Source: Magicicada septendecula (taxonomy: Eukaryota > Arthropoda > Insecta > Hemiptera > Cicadidae). Taken from it: a stretch of 64,000 nt of DNA. The notes under the pieces are model-generated. The model searched no databases and had not been told where the DNA came from. It saw only the letters and a program-made list of their open reading frames with translations. Below are positions 46,161 to 55,117 of the stretch, piece by piece. Numbering within the stretch: the first letter of the stretch is position 1; every line of letters begins with the position of its first letter. The DNA lies in assembly GCA_034769895.1 (NCBI GenBank), contig CM068368.1, forward strand, positions 341,147,076 to 341,211,075, given 5' to 3'. The translations under genes were made by a program, and so were the position numbers.

Positions 46161-48055
46161 GTTGTTTTCTGTCTTTGTCTGTTGTTTGTTTTGTGTAGGA
46201 GTTTACTGACTATTGTTCTGTCATAACCGTTAGATTCTGCTAGATATTTTATCGTGTTTAGTTCGTCTTTGTAGTCTATTTCATCTAAGGGGATGTTGTT
46301 AAGTCTATGTATCATGGTTCTAAAAGCAGCTAGTTTGTGTTGTATTGGGTGATTGGAGGTGTTGTGTATTAGTGTGTCAGTTGTAGTTGGTTTTCTGTAT
46401 ATACTGAATTTGTGCCTGTGTTCTAGTTTTGTGATGGAGAGGTCTGAGAAGTTTATGGTATTGTTGTGTTCGTATTCGGCAGTGAAGGTTATGTTTTTAT
46501 GTATTTTGTTTATGTGCGTTAGTAACTGTTCACATTGTCTTTTGTTTCCCCTGTATAGTATTAGAATGTCATCAACATATATGTGCCAATATAGTATTTT
46601 ATGTGAGTGTCTGTCATTGTTTGTGAGTATTTTTGTTTTTTCTAAGTGTTGGAGGAAGACTTCTGCTAGAATGCTGGATATGGGGGAGCCCATGGGTAGG
46701 CCATCGTTCTGTGTGTAGTATTTATTGTTATAAGTAAAGTAGTTTTGTTTTGTGATAATGTTCAGAGTTTCTGTTATTTCATTGATAAGTTCGTCTGGTG
46801 TGTTGTTCTGTTTGAGTTTGTTTTGTAGGATGGTGATTGTTTCAGAGATGGGGATGTTTGTGTACAGGTTTTTAATGTCAAAGGAGGCTAATGTGGCGTT
46901 ATGGGGGATGTGTATGTCTTTTATTTTTGTTACTAGGTCAGTGTTGTTTTTTACTGCAATGTTGTTGTCTATTTGTGTGTGTTGTCTAATAATTTTGTCT
47001 AGATATTTTGCCAGTTTGTGTGCAGGGGCATTACGGTAGTTGATAATGGGGCGGATCGGAATGTCTTCTTTATGGATTTTGGGAAGCGCTTGGAGTGTAG
47101 GTGCTGATGGTCGGATTTGTTTCATGTAGGGCTTTTGTTTATGTGTCATAATGTGTTTGGCTTTGTTGACTATTTGTTTTACTGAGTTTTGGTATCTGTC
47201 GGTGGGGTCGTGTTTTAGTTCTGTGATGTTGTTCCGTTCTATGAAGTCTTGTACTTTTTTGTGTAGGTTGTCTGTGGGGATAATTACAGTCGTGTTGCCT
47301 TTGTCAGCTTTTACAAATGTGATGTTGTGTTTGTGTGCCTTTTCCCTCAGTTTGATGGCTGTGTGTATTTCTGAGTTGTGGTTGTTGTTGTCTGGTGTCT
47401 TATGTACTCCTATTGTGTTGTTTATATTATGTCTTAATGTGTCTTGATGTTCTGGTGCTGTGTTTTGTATATTTGTTTCTGTGTCAATTATGAGCTTTGT
47501 TAGTGTTTGGTTGTTATGTTTGTAATGTATGTTATGTTTTAGGCCTTTATCAAGGAGTGTTTGTTCGTTTTTTGTGAGTGTGACGTTCGTGAGGTTTACT
47601 GTACGTGGGTAGAATTTGTGCGAGGGAATTATATCTGTTTTGATTGGTGACAGGTTTTTTATTTTTCTGTCGTGTTTTGTCTGTATGATATGTATTTGTT
47701 TTTTTGTCCATTCATTTGTGTGATGTATTAGTTCAGTCATGTAATTGTGTCCGTATGTGTTGGCGATATGTAGGTGTAGTGTTAATGCTTTGCGGTTAAG
47801 AGCGTCTTTTTTCTTATATAGTTGTTTAATTGATTCTTTTATGTATGTTCTTTGTGCGATGTTTTGTGTTGTTCGGGCGGCCTGGTTGTTATGTTTAATT
47901 TTGATTTGGGCATATTTAGGTGTTAGTGAATTGTTTATGCATGTTTTGTTGAAATTTATGTGAGCTACAATCTTTCTAACCTTCAAAGTTGTGAACTTGT
48001 ACGCTTGGACGTTGGCTCGTCTTGCTGAGTTAAATTCTTGGATTTCGTTGTCCAT
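46151..48055 (-). CDS. Penelope reverse transcriptase
   Basis: RT of a Penelope-like retroelement, 634 codons from the ATG ending at 48055 (MDNEIQEFNS). The N-terminal third is basic. Then come VKADKGNTTVII, LQALPKIHKEDIPIRPIINYRNAP (fingers), SFDIKNLYTNIPI (motif A), DGLPMGSPISSILAEVFLQHLE (motif B), WHIYVDDILILY (motif C, catalytic Asp pair) and FSIYRKPTTTDTLIH (thumb). All motifs agree with Penelope and not with LINE RT. It is uninterrupted. A single frameshift near 46165 separates it from the endonuclease, which otherwise would form one RT-EN protein. Confidence 0.9.
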   Translation of the reverse strand: MDNEIQEFNSARRANVQAYKFTTLKVRKIVAHINFNKTCINNSLTPKYAQIKIKHNNQAARTTQNIAQRTYIKESIKQLYKKKDALNRKALTLHLHIANTYGHNYMTELIHHTNEWTKKQIHIIQTKHDRKIKNLSPIKTDIIPSHKFYPRTVNLTNVTLTKNEQTLLDKGLKHNIHYKHNNQTLTKLIIDTETNIQNTAPEHQDTLRHNINNTIGVHKTPDNNNHNSEIHTAIKLREKAHKHNITFVKADKGNTTVIIPTDNLHKKVQDFIERNNITELKHDPTDRYQNSVKQIVNKAKHIMTHKQKPYMKQIRPSAPTLQALPKIHKEDIPIRPIINYRNAPAHKLAKYLDKIIRQHTQIDNNIAVKNNTDLVTKIKDIHIPHNATLASFDIKNLYTNIPISETITILQNKLKQNNTPDELINEITETLNIITKQNYFTYNNKYYTQNDGLPMGSPISSILAEVFLQHLEKTKILTNNDRHSHKILYWHIYVDDILILYRGNKRQCEQLLTHINKIHKNITFTAEYEHNNTINFSDLSITKLEHRHKFSIYRKPTTTDTLIHNTSNHPIQHKLAAFRTMIHRLNNIPLDEIDYKDELNTIKYLAESNGYDRTIVSKLLHKTNNRQRQKTTNS

Positions 48056-48432
48056 GACGTGTCTGTTACTTACGTACACACAAAAGGCCGAAAACTAGAC
48101 ACTCTAGAACAATTAGAAATATACAAACACACAAAAACAAATAAAAACGACATCCTAAACGAACAGACACAATTCAAATCGCACGCATTATTCGAACACA
48201 TCTCACCACACACACACAGCTTCAATCTTTCGAAACACTTTCTCGTCGCCAACAACAAGACGAGCAGCGCTACTAACGACAGCCTCTGATGAAGCCTTCT
48301 ATAGGTGAAAGCCGGTTTAGGCTGTAAGGTAAAACTTTACGTTTTTACTTATAAAAAACTTTGTGTTCCGAGTCGTCAATATTATAGTGATATTTAGTAA
48401 GTAACGGACACGTCATGGACAACGAAATCCAA

Positions 48433-48881
48433 GAAGTACATTTTTTCCTCTCCATCAGTTTAGTCAAATCGAATGACAATAAAAGATCATAAACATACTA
48501 TGATGGGATACGATAGGGACATGGCAAGTTCCGTTCTGCACGTGACATCTTCAGAACACCACAGAAAATTGATAAATACGTGTATACAGATTTTAGTAGT
48601 ACTAAGTAGCTCTTCAAAAACTGTTTGTACGAGATAACACTGAAAAATGATATTAAACTCAGTATAATAAAAGAGTAAAAAATAATTAAACTTACTTACC
48701 ACAAGCGTATCAGATCTTCATCAGTAAAATTTCTTTCTTTCTTTCTTTCTTTACACGGTTGTCCATATTAAAATTTTATATACACTAATTTCATAATGAT
48801 TTAGTCCTATACACTGTACTTTAAAAAAGTTTTAATTTATTATGTACACTACACAGATTCTATATACACTTTACATCAAAG
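48433..48881. other. hAT 3' non-coding part; (CTTT)n at 48732-48753
   Basis: Sequence between the Penelope insertion and the end of the hAT transposase. It holds a short CTTT microsatellite and no frame of interest. Confidence 0.45.
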
Positions 48882-49839
48882 TTAGTCTGAATCACTGTCA
48901 GCTCTTGCCTGTGATTTGAAGTCATACATGTCCTGGTGGAACTTCCATAGCACACTTTCCTCAATAGGAATGGTAAAGCAAGAACTTCCGTTAATTTTTT
49001 TCTTTGCATAAAGCAAACCAGCCAAGGTGGAGACATTAAGACGATTCCTTTGCTTTGTTTTTATCAAATTAATACACGAAAATATGCGCTCCACAGCTAC
49101 ACTTGAATAAGGTAAGCACAACAGTTTCTTTACAAAGGTAGTTAGGGTGGGGAACATGAGTGAATTGTCTCCTTTCTTTAAAAAACTAATGTTTCTCCAG
49201 AAATCCAGAATGTTGGTTACATCTGCGTACTTTTCAATGTCCATAGCTTGCAGGTGTCTCCATTCTCTATCAAGACACGTCATGTCGTTATGATTGATTA
49301 AGTTGGGGAAAGTCACAGCAAGTGGGGCAATGCTGGCAATATATTTTTTAATAACATTGGTAGGATTGAGAAATGACAGAGCCTTTAAATTTTCATTTTT
49401 ATGCAGAGGGAATCGTTTGAATATTTGATGAGCTGCTTCAATGTAAAAATCTAGGCACCTGAGTTTGAAATCATTCTTTTGTGTCCCGTCGAGTTCAAGG
49501 TTGGGTGACAACATGGAAGCAATTACCTTTCCACCTAGGTATATGTTGTCTAGGGGAAGAAAGTTTTTAGGATCCTTATACTGGACTTGTGAAATGGGAG
49601 TATACTGCAGATAGTCTTGTTTGATGTAGCACTGTAAAACTTGCTTATACAATGCAGAAATTCTGTCGTAGAGCAAGTGAATTTTTATTCCTTCAGATTG
49701 CATTTCGCGATTTAGGTCTACAAATACTGGTAAAACAAATTCTAGGAATTCTAGATACAATCTTGTTAGAGGGTCTCTCAGTTTCACTAGTATACGTTCA
49801 GCTGCTAAAAGCTTGTCTTCCAAGACAGCGCTTGTGAAA
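48882..49839 (-). pseudogene. hAT transposase, C-terminal half
   Basis: C-terminal part of a hAT transposase of the type annotated as KIAA1586/ZNF862-like in animals. It begins at the Helentron junction (FTSAVLEDKLLAAERIL), continues through LTRLYLEFLEFVLPVFVDLN and DYLQYTPISQV, and ends with the hATC dimerisation block LLCLPYSSVAVERIFSCINLIKTKQRNRL, followed by a Ser/Asp tail. The stop is at 48882. This half has no internal stop. It continues the N-terminal half at 53839-52782: HDC on one side of the insertion and FTSAVLED on the other are adjacent in the family. Confidence 0.87.
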
Positions 49840-49847
49840 AATAAAAA

Positions 49848-50572
49848 AAATAATTTAAAAAATTAAAAAACACGACTGCCAAAAAAATAAATGAATAAAT
49901 AAAAAATAAATTGATAAAAACACTAAATAAAAATAATATTTATTAAAAATCACAAAATCTAAATAAAGTCGATTTAAAAAGCCAAAAACAAGGTATTGAA
50001 ATTCAGCTCTGATCAGATTTAACGAAAATGTTATGAATGATTAAACGCATAGTAATTTTACTAGATTTAAATTACTTTTCGATGTTAAATATATATCAAT
50101 GCATCATATGAAGACTACAATTATAAAAAATATTGCTGATAAAATTTTGCTCTTCAATTTCTAATTTCCAATGCAGTCGGGGGCTGTTTCTAAATAGATT
50201 TGTTCTTTTCATTAAACAGCCCCCGACTGCATTGAAAATTAAAATTGAAGACCAAAATTTTATCAGCAATATTTTTTATAATTGTAGTCTTCATATGATG
50301 CATTGATATATATTCAACATCGAAAAGTAATTTAAATCTAATAAAATTACTATGCGTTTAATCATTCATAACATTTTCGTTAAATCTGATCAGAGCTGAA
50401 TTTCAATACCTTGTTTTTGGCTTTTTAAATCGACTTTATTTAGATTTTGTGATTTTTAATAAATATTATTTTTATTTAGTTTTTTTTATTTAGTGTTTTT
50501 ATCAATTTATTTTTTATTTATTCATTTATTTTTTTGGCAGTCGTGTTTTTTAATTTTTTAAATTATTTATTT
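49848..50572. repeat. Large palindrome at Helentron 3' end
   Basis: Arms of roughly 350 and 365 bases (49848-50195 and 50212-50572) around a loop of about 16-26 bases near 50196-50211. The core stem is AATGCAGTCGGGGGCTGTTT and its complement. By eye the arms are more than 95% complementary, apart from one insertion of about 12 bases in the right arm. No coding content. The perfect pairing suggests recent formation by template switching. Confidence 0.85.
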
Positions 50573-50863
50573 TATTTTATTCCTTTTTGTGTTTAAAAAG
50601 AGTATACTGGGAATGTGCAGTGTGTGCGTGCGTATGTGTGAAGTGCAAAAAATTTCAACTTTTACATAGTTTTATTTAGAAACTTTATTATGTACATAGT
50701 ATAATTAGCGTATGAAATTATAAACTTACAAATATAGTATAACTTTATTTTATATACTATTATATAACTAGTATAATACAAACATTTCGCTAAATTGTTT
50801 TATAAATTATATAATTAACTAAATAAGTTCATTTATTAGAAATGATAAAGAAAAAGCTTTGGT

Positions 50864-52378
50864 CTACAGATTTCTGAGTCGATTTAATTCCTCAAGTGAG
50901 TTTTTATCATGCGGTTCATGCAACAATTTTCGTGGATCCAGACAACTTATTGCTAATCCCTCTAATGTTTTAACACGACTTAGTGCGACGTAGACCTGAC
51001 CCTTGGCAAAAATATTACTACTCAAATCAATGACTGCTTTGTCTAAAGTAGTGCCTTGGAGTTTATGTACTGTTACAGCCCAACACAATATTAATGGCAG
51101 CATACGTCGTTCTACTTTGCCCTGGCCTCGCAAAGCATCATATTCAACAGTGGTGGGCTCTATCTTTACTCCAATACCAGCAGTATTTCCCCTAATTGAT
51201 CTGTCATCAAATTCTACAAATACGGCTTGTGGAAGCTCACCAGGTTGAAGCTGATCTCGACGTAGTGCAGGCCACTCAATTTTTCTAATGATGCCGATTG
51301 CTCCGTTGACCAGACCATGATTAACATTAATGTTTTTTCGCAACATTACCCTAGATCCGACTCCGATTACTAAAGAGTTTGGAATACCTCCAGTTTTGTT
51401 TGGATCCGTTGGTATGAAGTCTTTCTTTAACTTTTGTCCGTAATTCTTAGCTTCGACAGACACATCCACCGCTGCAATATCGTAAACTTTAGATGATGTT
51501 TTCAACTTTTCAGTCATCATAGCATTATATTCTTCTACCTGTTTAGTGGTTGGGAAAATACGCAGACACTCGCCGTCAGCAAATTCATCTGTCAAAGGAA
51601 CTCTTCGACGATCTAAAATTTCTAGCTGCTGCATGGTGAGTTGGCCGACTCGTAAATTATTTAGAATGTCTATAAAAGTAGTGTCGTTAGCTTGCCGCAT
51701 ATTTTGAGGTAATTCACAGAAACTAAACAGTGTCCACAAATTAATTTCAGCTGATAAGTAATGAGGCTGCTTGAAGCAGTAGGTACCACCAACTGCTTTT
51801 GATACAGGTGGCAACTGCATTAGATCGCCAAACAAAATAATATTGATACCCCCGAAGAGAGCATCATTCATTTTAAGCTGTTGCAACCTTAAGTGAATAT
51901 TTCTTAGGGTAGTGTAGGGTACCATTGAGATTTCGTCAATGATTCGCCAATTAATATGCTTCCACCTTAGCCGTTCCCTTTGAAGACGCTCATCAGCAAG
52001 AGGGCGAAGAGCTATCACTTTGCCTTTTTCGATAGGAAGGGCAAAAGCAGAGTGCAAAGTGCTACCTCCAATCAATCTTGCAGCGACACCTGTGGGTGCT
52101 GCTACCGTAACAGCTCTGGTTGCATGTAAATGAGAAAGACGACGAATCTGTTCTACAATAATTTTCAGAGTAAAGGTTTTGCCGGTGCCTGCTCCTCCAG
52201 TAACGAACACACGTAATGGCTCAGTATTATTTTCACTTGGAAGCAATCTGTCTGAAATCATTTTGAACAATTGGCGCTGGTGAAAATTCATTAAGTTTAC
52301 TGCTGCGGCATATTGTTGATCCGTCATTTCATGTATTTCAGGTTCACCATATTTCGCAGAGAGAAATATATATAGCAA
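50864..52378 (-). CDS. PIF1-type helicase (Helentron helicase, stand-alone)
   Basis: 5'-3' DNA helicase of the PIF1/RecD-like superfamily 1B. 504 codons are open from 52378; the first ATG ends at 52327 (MTDQQYAAAV), giving 487 residues. FLSAKYGEPEIHEMTDQQY matches the start of the helicase part of Helentron Rep-Hel proteins. Motifs: Walker A FVTGGAGTGKTFTLK, APTGVAARLIGG (motif Ia), WRIIDEISMVP (motif II with intact DE), LFGDLMQLPPV (motif III), LPQNMRQ (motif IV), TVHKLQGTTLDKAVIDL (motif V) and GQVYVALSRVKTLEGL (motif VI). All look functional and there is no stop. The Rep nuclease that normally precedes it is absent; only about 400 bases of element lie upstream. Confidence 0.9.
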   Translation of the reverse strand: MLYIFLSAKYGEPEIHEMTDQQYAAAVNLMNFHQRQLFKMISDRLLPSENNTEPLRVFVTGGAGTGKTFTLKIIVEQIRRLSHLHATRAVTVAAPTGVAARLIGGSTLHSAFALPIEKGKVIALRPLADERLQRERLRWKHINWRIIDEISMVPYTTLRNIHLRLQQLKMNDALFGGINIILFGDLMQLPPVSKAVGGTYCFKQPHYLSAEINLWTLFSFCELPQNMRQANDTTFIDILNNLRVGQLTMQQLEILDRRRVPLTDEFADGECLRIFPTTKQVEEYNAMMTEKLKTSSKVYDIAAVDVSVEAKNYGQKLKKDFIPTDPNKTGGIPNSLVIGVGSRVMLRKNINVNHGLVNGAIGIIRKIEWPALRRDQLQPGELPQAVFVEFDDRSIRGNTAGIGVKIEPTTVEYDALRGQGKVERRMLPLILCWAVTVHKLQGTTLDKAVIDLSSNIFAKGQVYVALSRVKTLEGLAISCLDPRKLLHEPHDKNSLEELNRLRNL

Positions 52379-52607
52379 ACCAATATATATATATATATAT
52401 ACTTTCAGATCAGCTGTTCTCTGTTCTTCACGGATTGTACATCTATACTCTCACACAATAGCGCGCTAACATAGTATTAGTGAGCGTGGTCTTAAATCGC
52501 GAGCACTATCTGGAGTGAACTTTACAGAATACCTTACACTAGCGCCACCCGATGGACCAATAAACGAACAAAAAAATCCTTAGAACCGATCACTTGTATT
52601 CACTTCC

Positions 52608-52628
52608 GGTCAAAACCGGAAGTCAACT
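52608..52628. repeat. Inverted pair ACTTCCGGT...ACCGGAAGT
   Basis: ACTTCCGGTCAAAACCGGAAGT can form an eight-to-nine-base-pair hairpin. A third CTTCCGGT occurs at 52653. It lies in the 5' region of the Helentron-like insert. Confidence 0.65.
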
Positions 52629-52781
52629 CATGGTGATATATAGCCTATGACACTTCCGGTGAAGTAAGGAATCCATCGGGCCATCGAACATCAAAATCGG
52701 TAAAGCCGTTAAAAAGTTATAGTGGAACAAACATACATACATACATACCCTACCACTGAAAACATAACACTCCTTTTTAGC

Positions 52782-53839
52782 AGTCGTGTAACAAGATTAA
52801 AGCAGGAAGTTGTTCGAGGAGTCTGGATACCACTGGTAGCAAAGACAACCATCTAGTTTGACTGGGGTGCAGAAGTTTATGGGGTTTCAGATTGAGGAAT
52901 TTCTGGAATTCATTGAATTTTTCTAATCTTTTAGGACTACTATGAAAATAATTGAAGACATCTCGGGCAAGATCTTCAACAAAGCGAGGAAGTTTTGAGC
53001 AAGCGTATGATGCACAGAGATGAAAAGAATGGCACACACATTTTAGTACAAAAAGACCTGAAATGTCATTCATAAAACGAGTAGCAACAGAATTATTACC
53101 ACCCATCATTGTGTTTGCTCCGTCAGCTGCCAATTCTATTAATCTTTCTTTGAACGGAATGCCATTTTCAGCAAACGACTGGTATTAACGCAAGGAAGTG
53201 ATCTTCCACGACAAAATTAACACCAACATACCTAACAACTAAAGATAAGTGCTTCTCACAATTTCTGTCTGTACTTTCATCACACAACAAAGAGAAACTG
53301 TTATATTTCAGTTCATTAATTAATTGGTCCTTAGTTTCAGCACCAATGAGATTTTTAACAATGGCTTTACATTTAGTCTTTGAGCAGGAAATACGCTTCG
53401 CAATTCTGAATCGCTACAAACCGACTTGATAAGTTGCGATAAATGGTCTCAGACTGTAAAGGGTAGATTGTGTTCTACAATAAAAGCTGCCATTTTAATT
53501 TCAGCCTCTTTAACTTTTTTTTCAACCGTATTGTTACTAATTACCTTACCCATATCTAACAGTGTTCTCTGGGCCCGAACTGGATGCGCCACGGCTGACA
53601 AATGTTTCTGGGACTTCGAATGTTTAAGAATTTCCGATTTTCCTGCCGCACCATGTACCTTACACGCTTTACAAAAATAGAAATAAGCACCCTTGTCACT
53701 AGCACTCAACCACCCACTGAATGAAGATTCCCTCTCCCATGCACTTGTATACTTTTGTTTATATGTACCAGCACTCACTTTTTGTTTTTTTTGGAATAGA
53801 ACCAGATGAAGATGGTTTACAATTATCACTATCTCCCAT
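52782..53839 (-). pseudogene. hAT transposase, N-terminal half
   Basis: Starts at the ATG ending at 53839 (MGDSDNCKPSSS). A frameshift follows near 53787, then a BED/TTF-type zinc finger: KYTSAWERESSFSGWL, FYFCKACKVHGAAGKSEILKHSKSQKH (C-x2-C...H-x5-H). After about 53450 the frame is broken several times (LIKSVC, DELSTFSLLCDE-like remnants around 53270-53400). It recovers at 53133 as AADGANTMMGGNNSVATRF, LKCVCHSFHLCASYACSKLPR and HPSQTRWLSLLPVV. It ends at the Helentron junction (LLHDC, 52782). Catalytic residues in the middle cannot be assigned because of the frame breaks. Confidence 0.83.
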
Positions 53840-54005
53840 TGTTAAAAGACTAATTTAGACAAACACGCTACAGATCACACTACTTAAAGAGAACACAGAG
53901 TCTATACGGTATCTCGAACAGAGCACAATTCCTAGAGAATGCGATTAGTAAGCTTAATGCTACACAACTTGCTTCCTCTGCAAGTCTCCAGACAATGTGT
54001 TCCTA
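53840..54005. other. hAT 5' leader
   Basis: Non-coding sequence between the transposase start and the pLTR array. No motif recognised. Confidence 0.4.
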
Positions 54006-54590
54006 ATTCTTGGATTTCGTTGTCCATGACGTGTCCGTTACTTAACTAAATACTAAATATCACTATTCTCCTTATAAAGGAGAAAACCGGTTTAGGCTGT
54101 AAGGTAAAACTTTATGCTTTTACTTAAAAAAAAACCTAGTGTTCCGAGTCGTTAATGCAATAGTGATTCTTGGATTTCGTTGTCCGTTACTTAACTAAAT
54201 ATCACTATAGTATTGACGACTCGGAACACTAAGTTTTTTATAGGTAAAAACGTAAAGTTTTACCTTACAGCCTAAACCGGCTTTCACCTATAGAAGGCTT
54301 CATCAGAGGCTCTTGGATTTCGTTGTCCATGACGTGTCCGTTACTTAACTAAATATCACTATAGTATTGACGACTCGGAACACTAAGTTTTTTATAAGTA
54401 AAAACGTAAAGTTTTACCTTACAGCCTAAACCGGCTTTCACCTATAGAAGGCTTCATCAGAGGCTCTGATGAAGCCTTCTATAGGTGAAAGCCGGTTTAG
54501 GCTGTAAAGTAAAACTTTACGTTTTTACTTATAAAAAACTTAGTGTTCCGAGTCGTCAATACTATAGTGATATTTAGCAATAGTGATAAT
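54006..54590. repeat. Array of Penelope pLTR monomers, retrozyme-like
   Basis: Four units with no RT or endonuclease. Unit 1 is rearranged (54006-54165). Unit 2 (54168-54310, 143 bases, lacking CCATGACGTGT) and unit 3 (54311-54464, 154 bases) are head-to-tail. Unit 4 (54465-54590) is inverted and meets unit 3 at AGGCTC/TGATGAAGCC. Each unit runs from TCTTGGATTTCGTTGTCC (the start codon region of the Penelope RT, inverted) through GACGACTCGGAACACTAAG to the hammerhead-like end. Monomers of about 154 bases with a ribozyme core and no ORF resemble animal retrozymes. Confidence 0.7.
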
Positions 54591-55017
54591 TTAGTGTTCC
54601 TAATATTACTAACTAACTCGTTGTAGGTAAAAGTTCTACTGCCGTATGCCATTGTGTTTGTGCGGGTATGGGCCACTGCTTTGAGAATGTGGCTTGCCGA
54701 TACGCAGAAAAGAGGATTAGGTTTATTACTGTAGTCCTTGGAAACCTTAGAAAAAAAGCATTGTGTTGTGGCAGCGCTTTTACCTACCTCACTTGGCTTT
54801 CACACCCATACCGTTATGGGTTTCCATAACCGTTATTGCCCTGAAATACATTTGTGGCAGGTACAAGACCCTACAGTGTGAATTGTGAAAGTTTCAAAAG
54901 TACCGTCGACTTAATGACTATGAAATACTGCTACCTGCTACGTTCACATAGCATAAGAACGTTGACTACATCTTAGGAAAAAGTTTTTATAATCAGTGGC
55001 ATTCAAACAACAAAATT
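54591..55017. other. hAT right arm, non-coding
   Basis: No gene or repeat recognised apart from the hAT subterminal repeats that begin at 55018. Confidence 0.4.
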
Positions 55018-55109
55018 TTTCCCTAGATGTTTGGATGATTTCCCTGTTTCCCTAGTAATTTTGAGAATTCCCTAAATCTAGGGAAATTTCCCTAGCGATG
55101 TGAACTCTG
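55018..55109. repeat. hAT right terminal and subterminal repeats
   Basis: Four TTCCCTAG/CTAGGGAA motifs within 90 bases, ending in GCGATGTGAACTCTG. The left end (44740-44785) carries the same TTCCCTAGATTT motif. These are probable transposase-binding sites. Confidence 0.65.
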
Positions 55110-55117
55110 CCACACAC
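55110..55117. repeat. hAT target-site duplication, right
   Basis: CCACACAC directly after the element end, identical to 44705-44712. Confidence 0.7.

Larger units (their letters stand above)
45498..48432 (-). mobile_element. Penelope-like element, young, with inverted partial copy
   Basis: Minus-strand element: RT (48055-46151), GIY-YIG endonuclease (46037-45600), then a 3' pLTR (45599-45498). To the right, 48074-48393 is a plus-strand copy of the GIY-YIG C-terminus plus pLTR, identical by eye to 45498-45817. It is followed by a plus-strand piece of the RT start (48400-48432). So 320-base identical inverted arms flank the RT, and the right arm carries the 3'-end-to-5'-start junction typical of tandem Penelope copies. 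The identity of the arms implies recent insertion. It sits inside the hAT element. Confidence 0.85.
49840..52781 (-). mobile_element. Helentron-like insertion inside hAT transposase
   Basis: A 2.94 kb insert splitting the hAT coding sequence between HDC and FTSAVLED. Read on the minus strand its 5' part (52781-52520) has GTATGTATGTATGTTTGTTCC, ACTTTTTAACGGC and a CTTCCGGT...ACCGGAAG inverted pair, typical of Helentron (Helitron2) 5' ends. A PIF1 helicase follows (52378-50864), and the 3' end is a large palindrome (49848-50572). No Rep domain is present, so it would depend on a helper. I see no target duplication, as expected for this group. Confidence 0.75.
44713..55109 (-). mobile_element. 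hAT transposon with nested Penelope and Helentron insertions
   Basis: A 10,397-base unit. Left end CAGTGGTGACAACC, right end (inverted) CAGAGTTCACATCG; nine of the first thirteen bases agree. Subterminal TTCCCTAG repeats occur at both ends (44740-44785 and 55018-55098), as is usual for transposase-binding sites. An 8-base duplication flanks it. The transposase lies on the minus strand at 53839-52782 and 49839-48882. The gap is a Helentron-like insertion. Penelope sequence at 45498-48432 and 54006-54590 occupies the non-coding arms. Without insertions the element would be about 4 kb or less, a normal hAT size. Confidence 0.78.

Noticed and set aside
46353-47963. Cys-rich plus-strand frames in the Penelope region
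   Set aside because: Antisense of the well-supported RT; composition comes from TG-rich complement.
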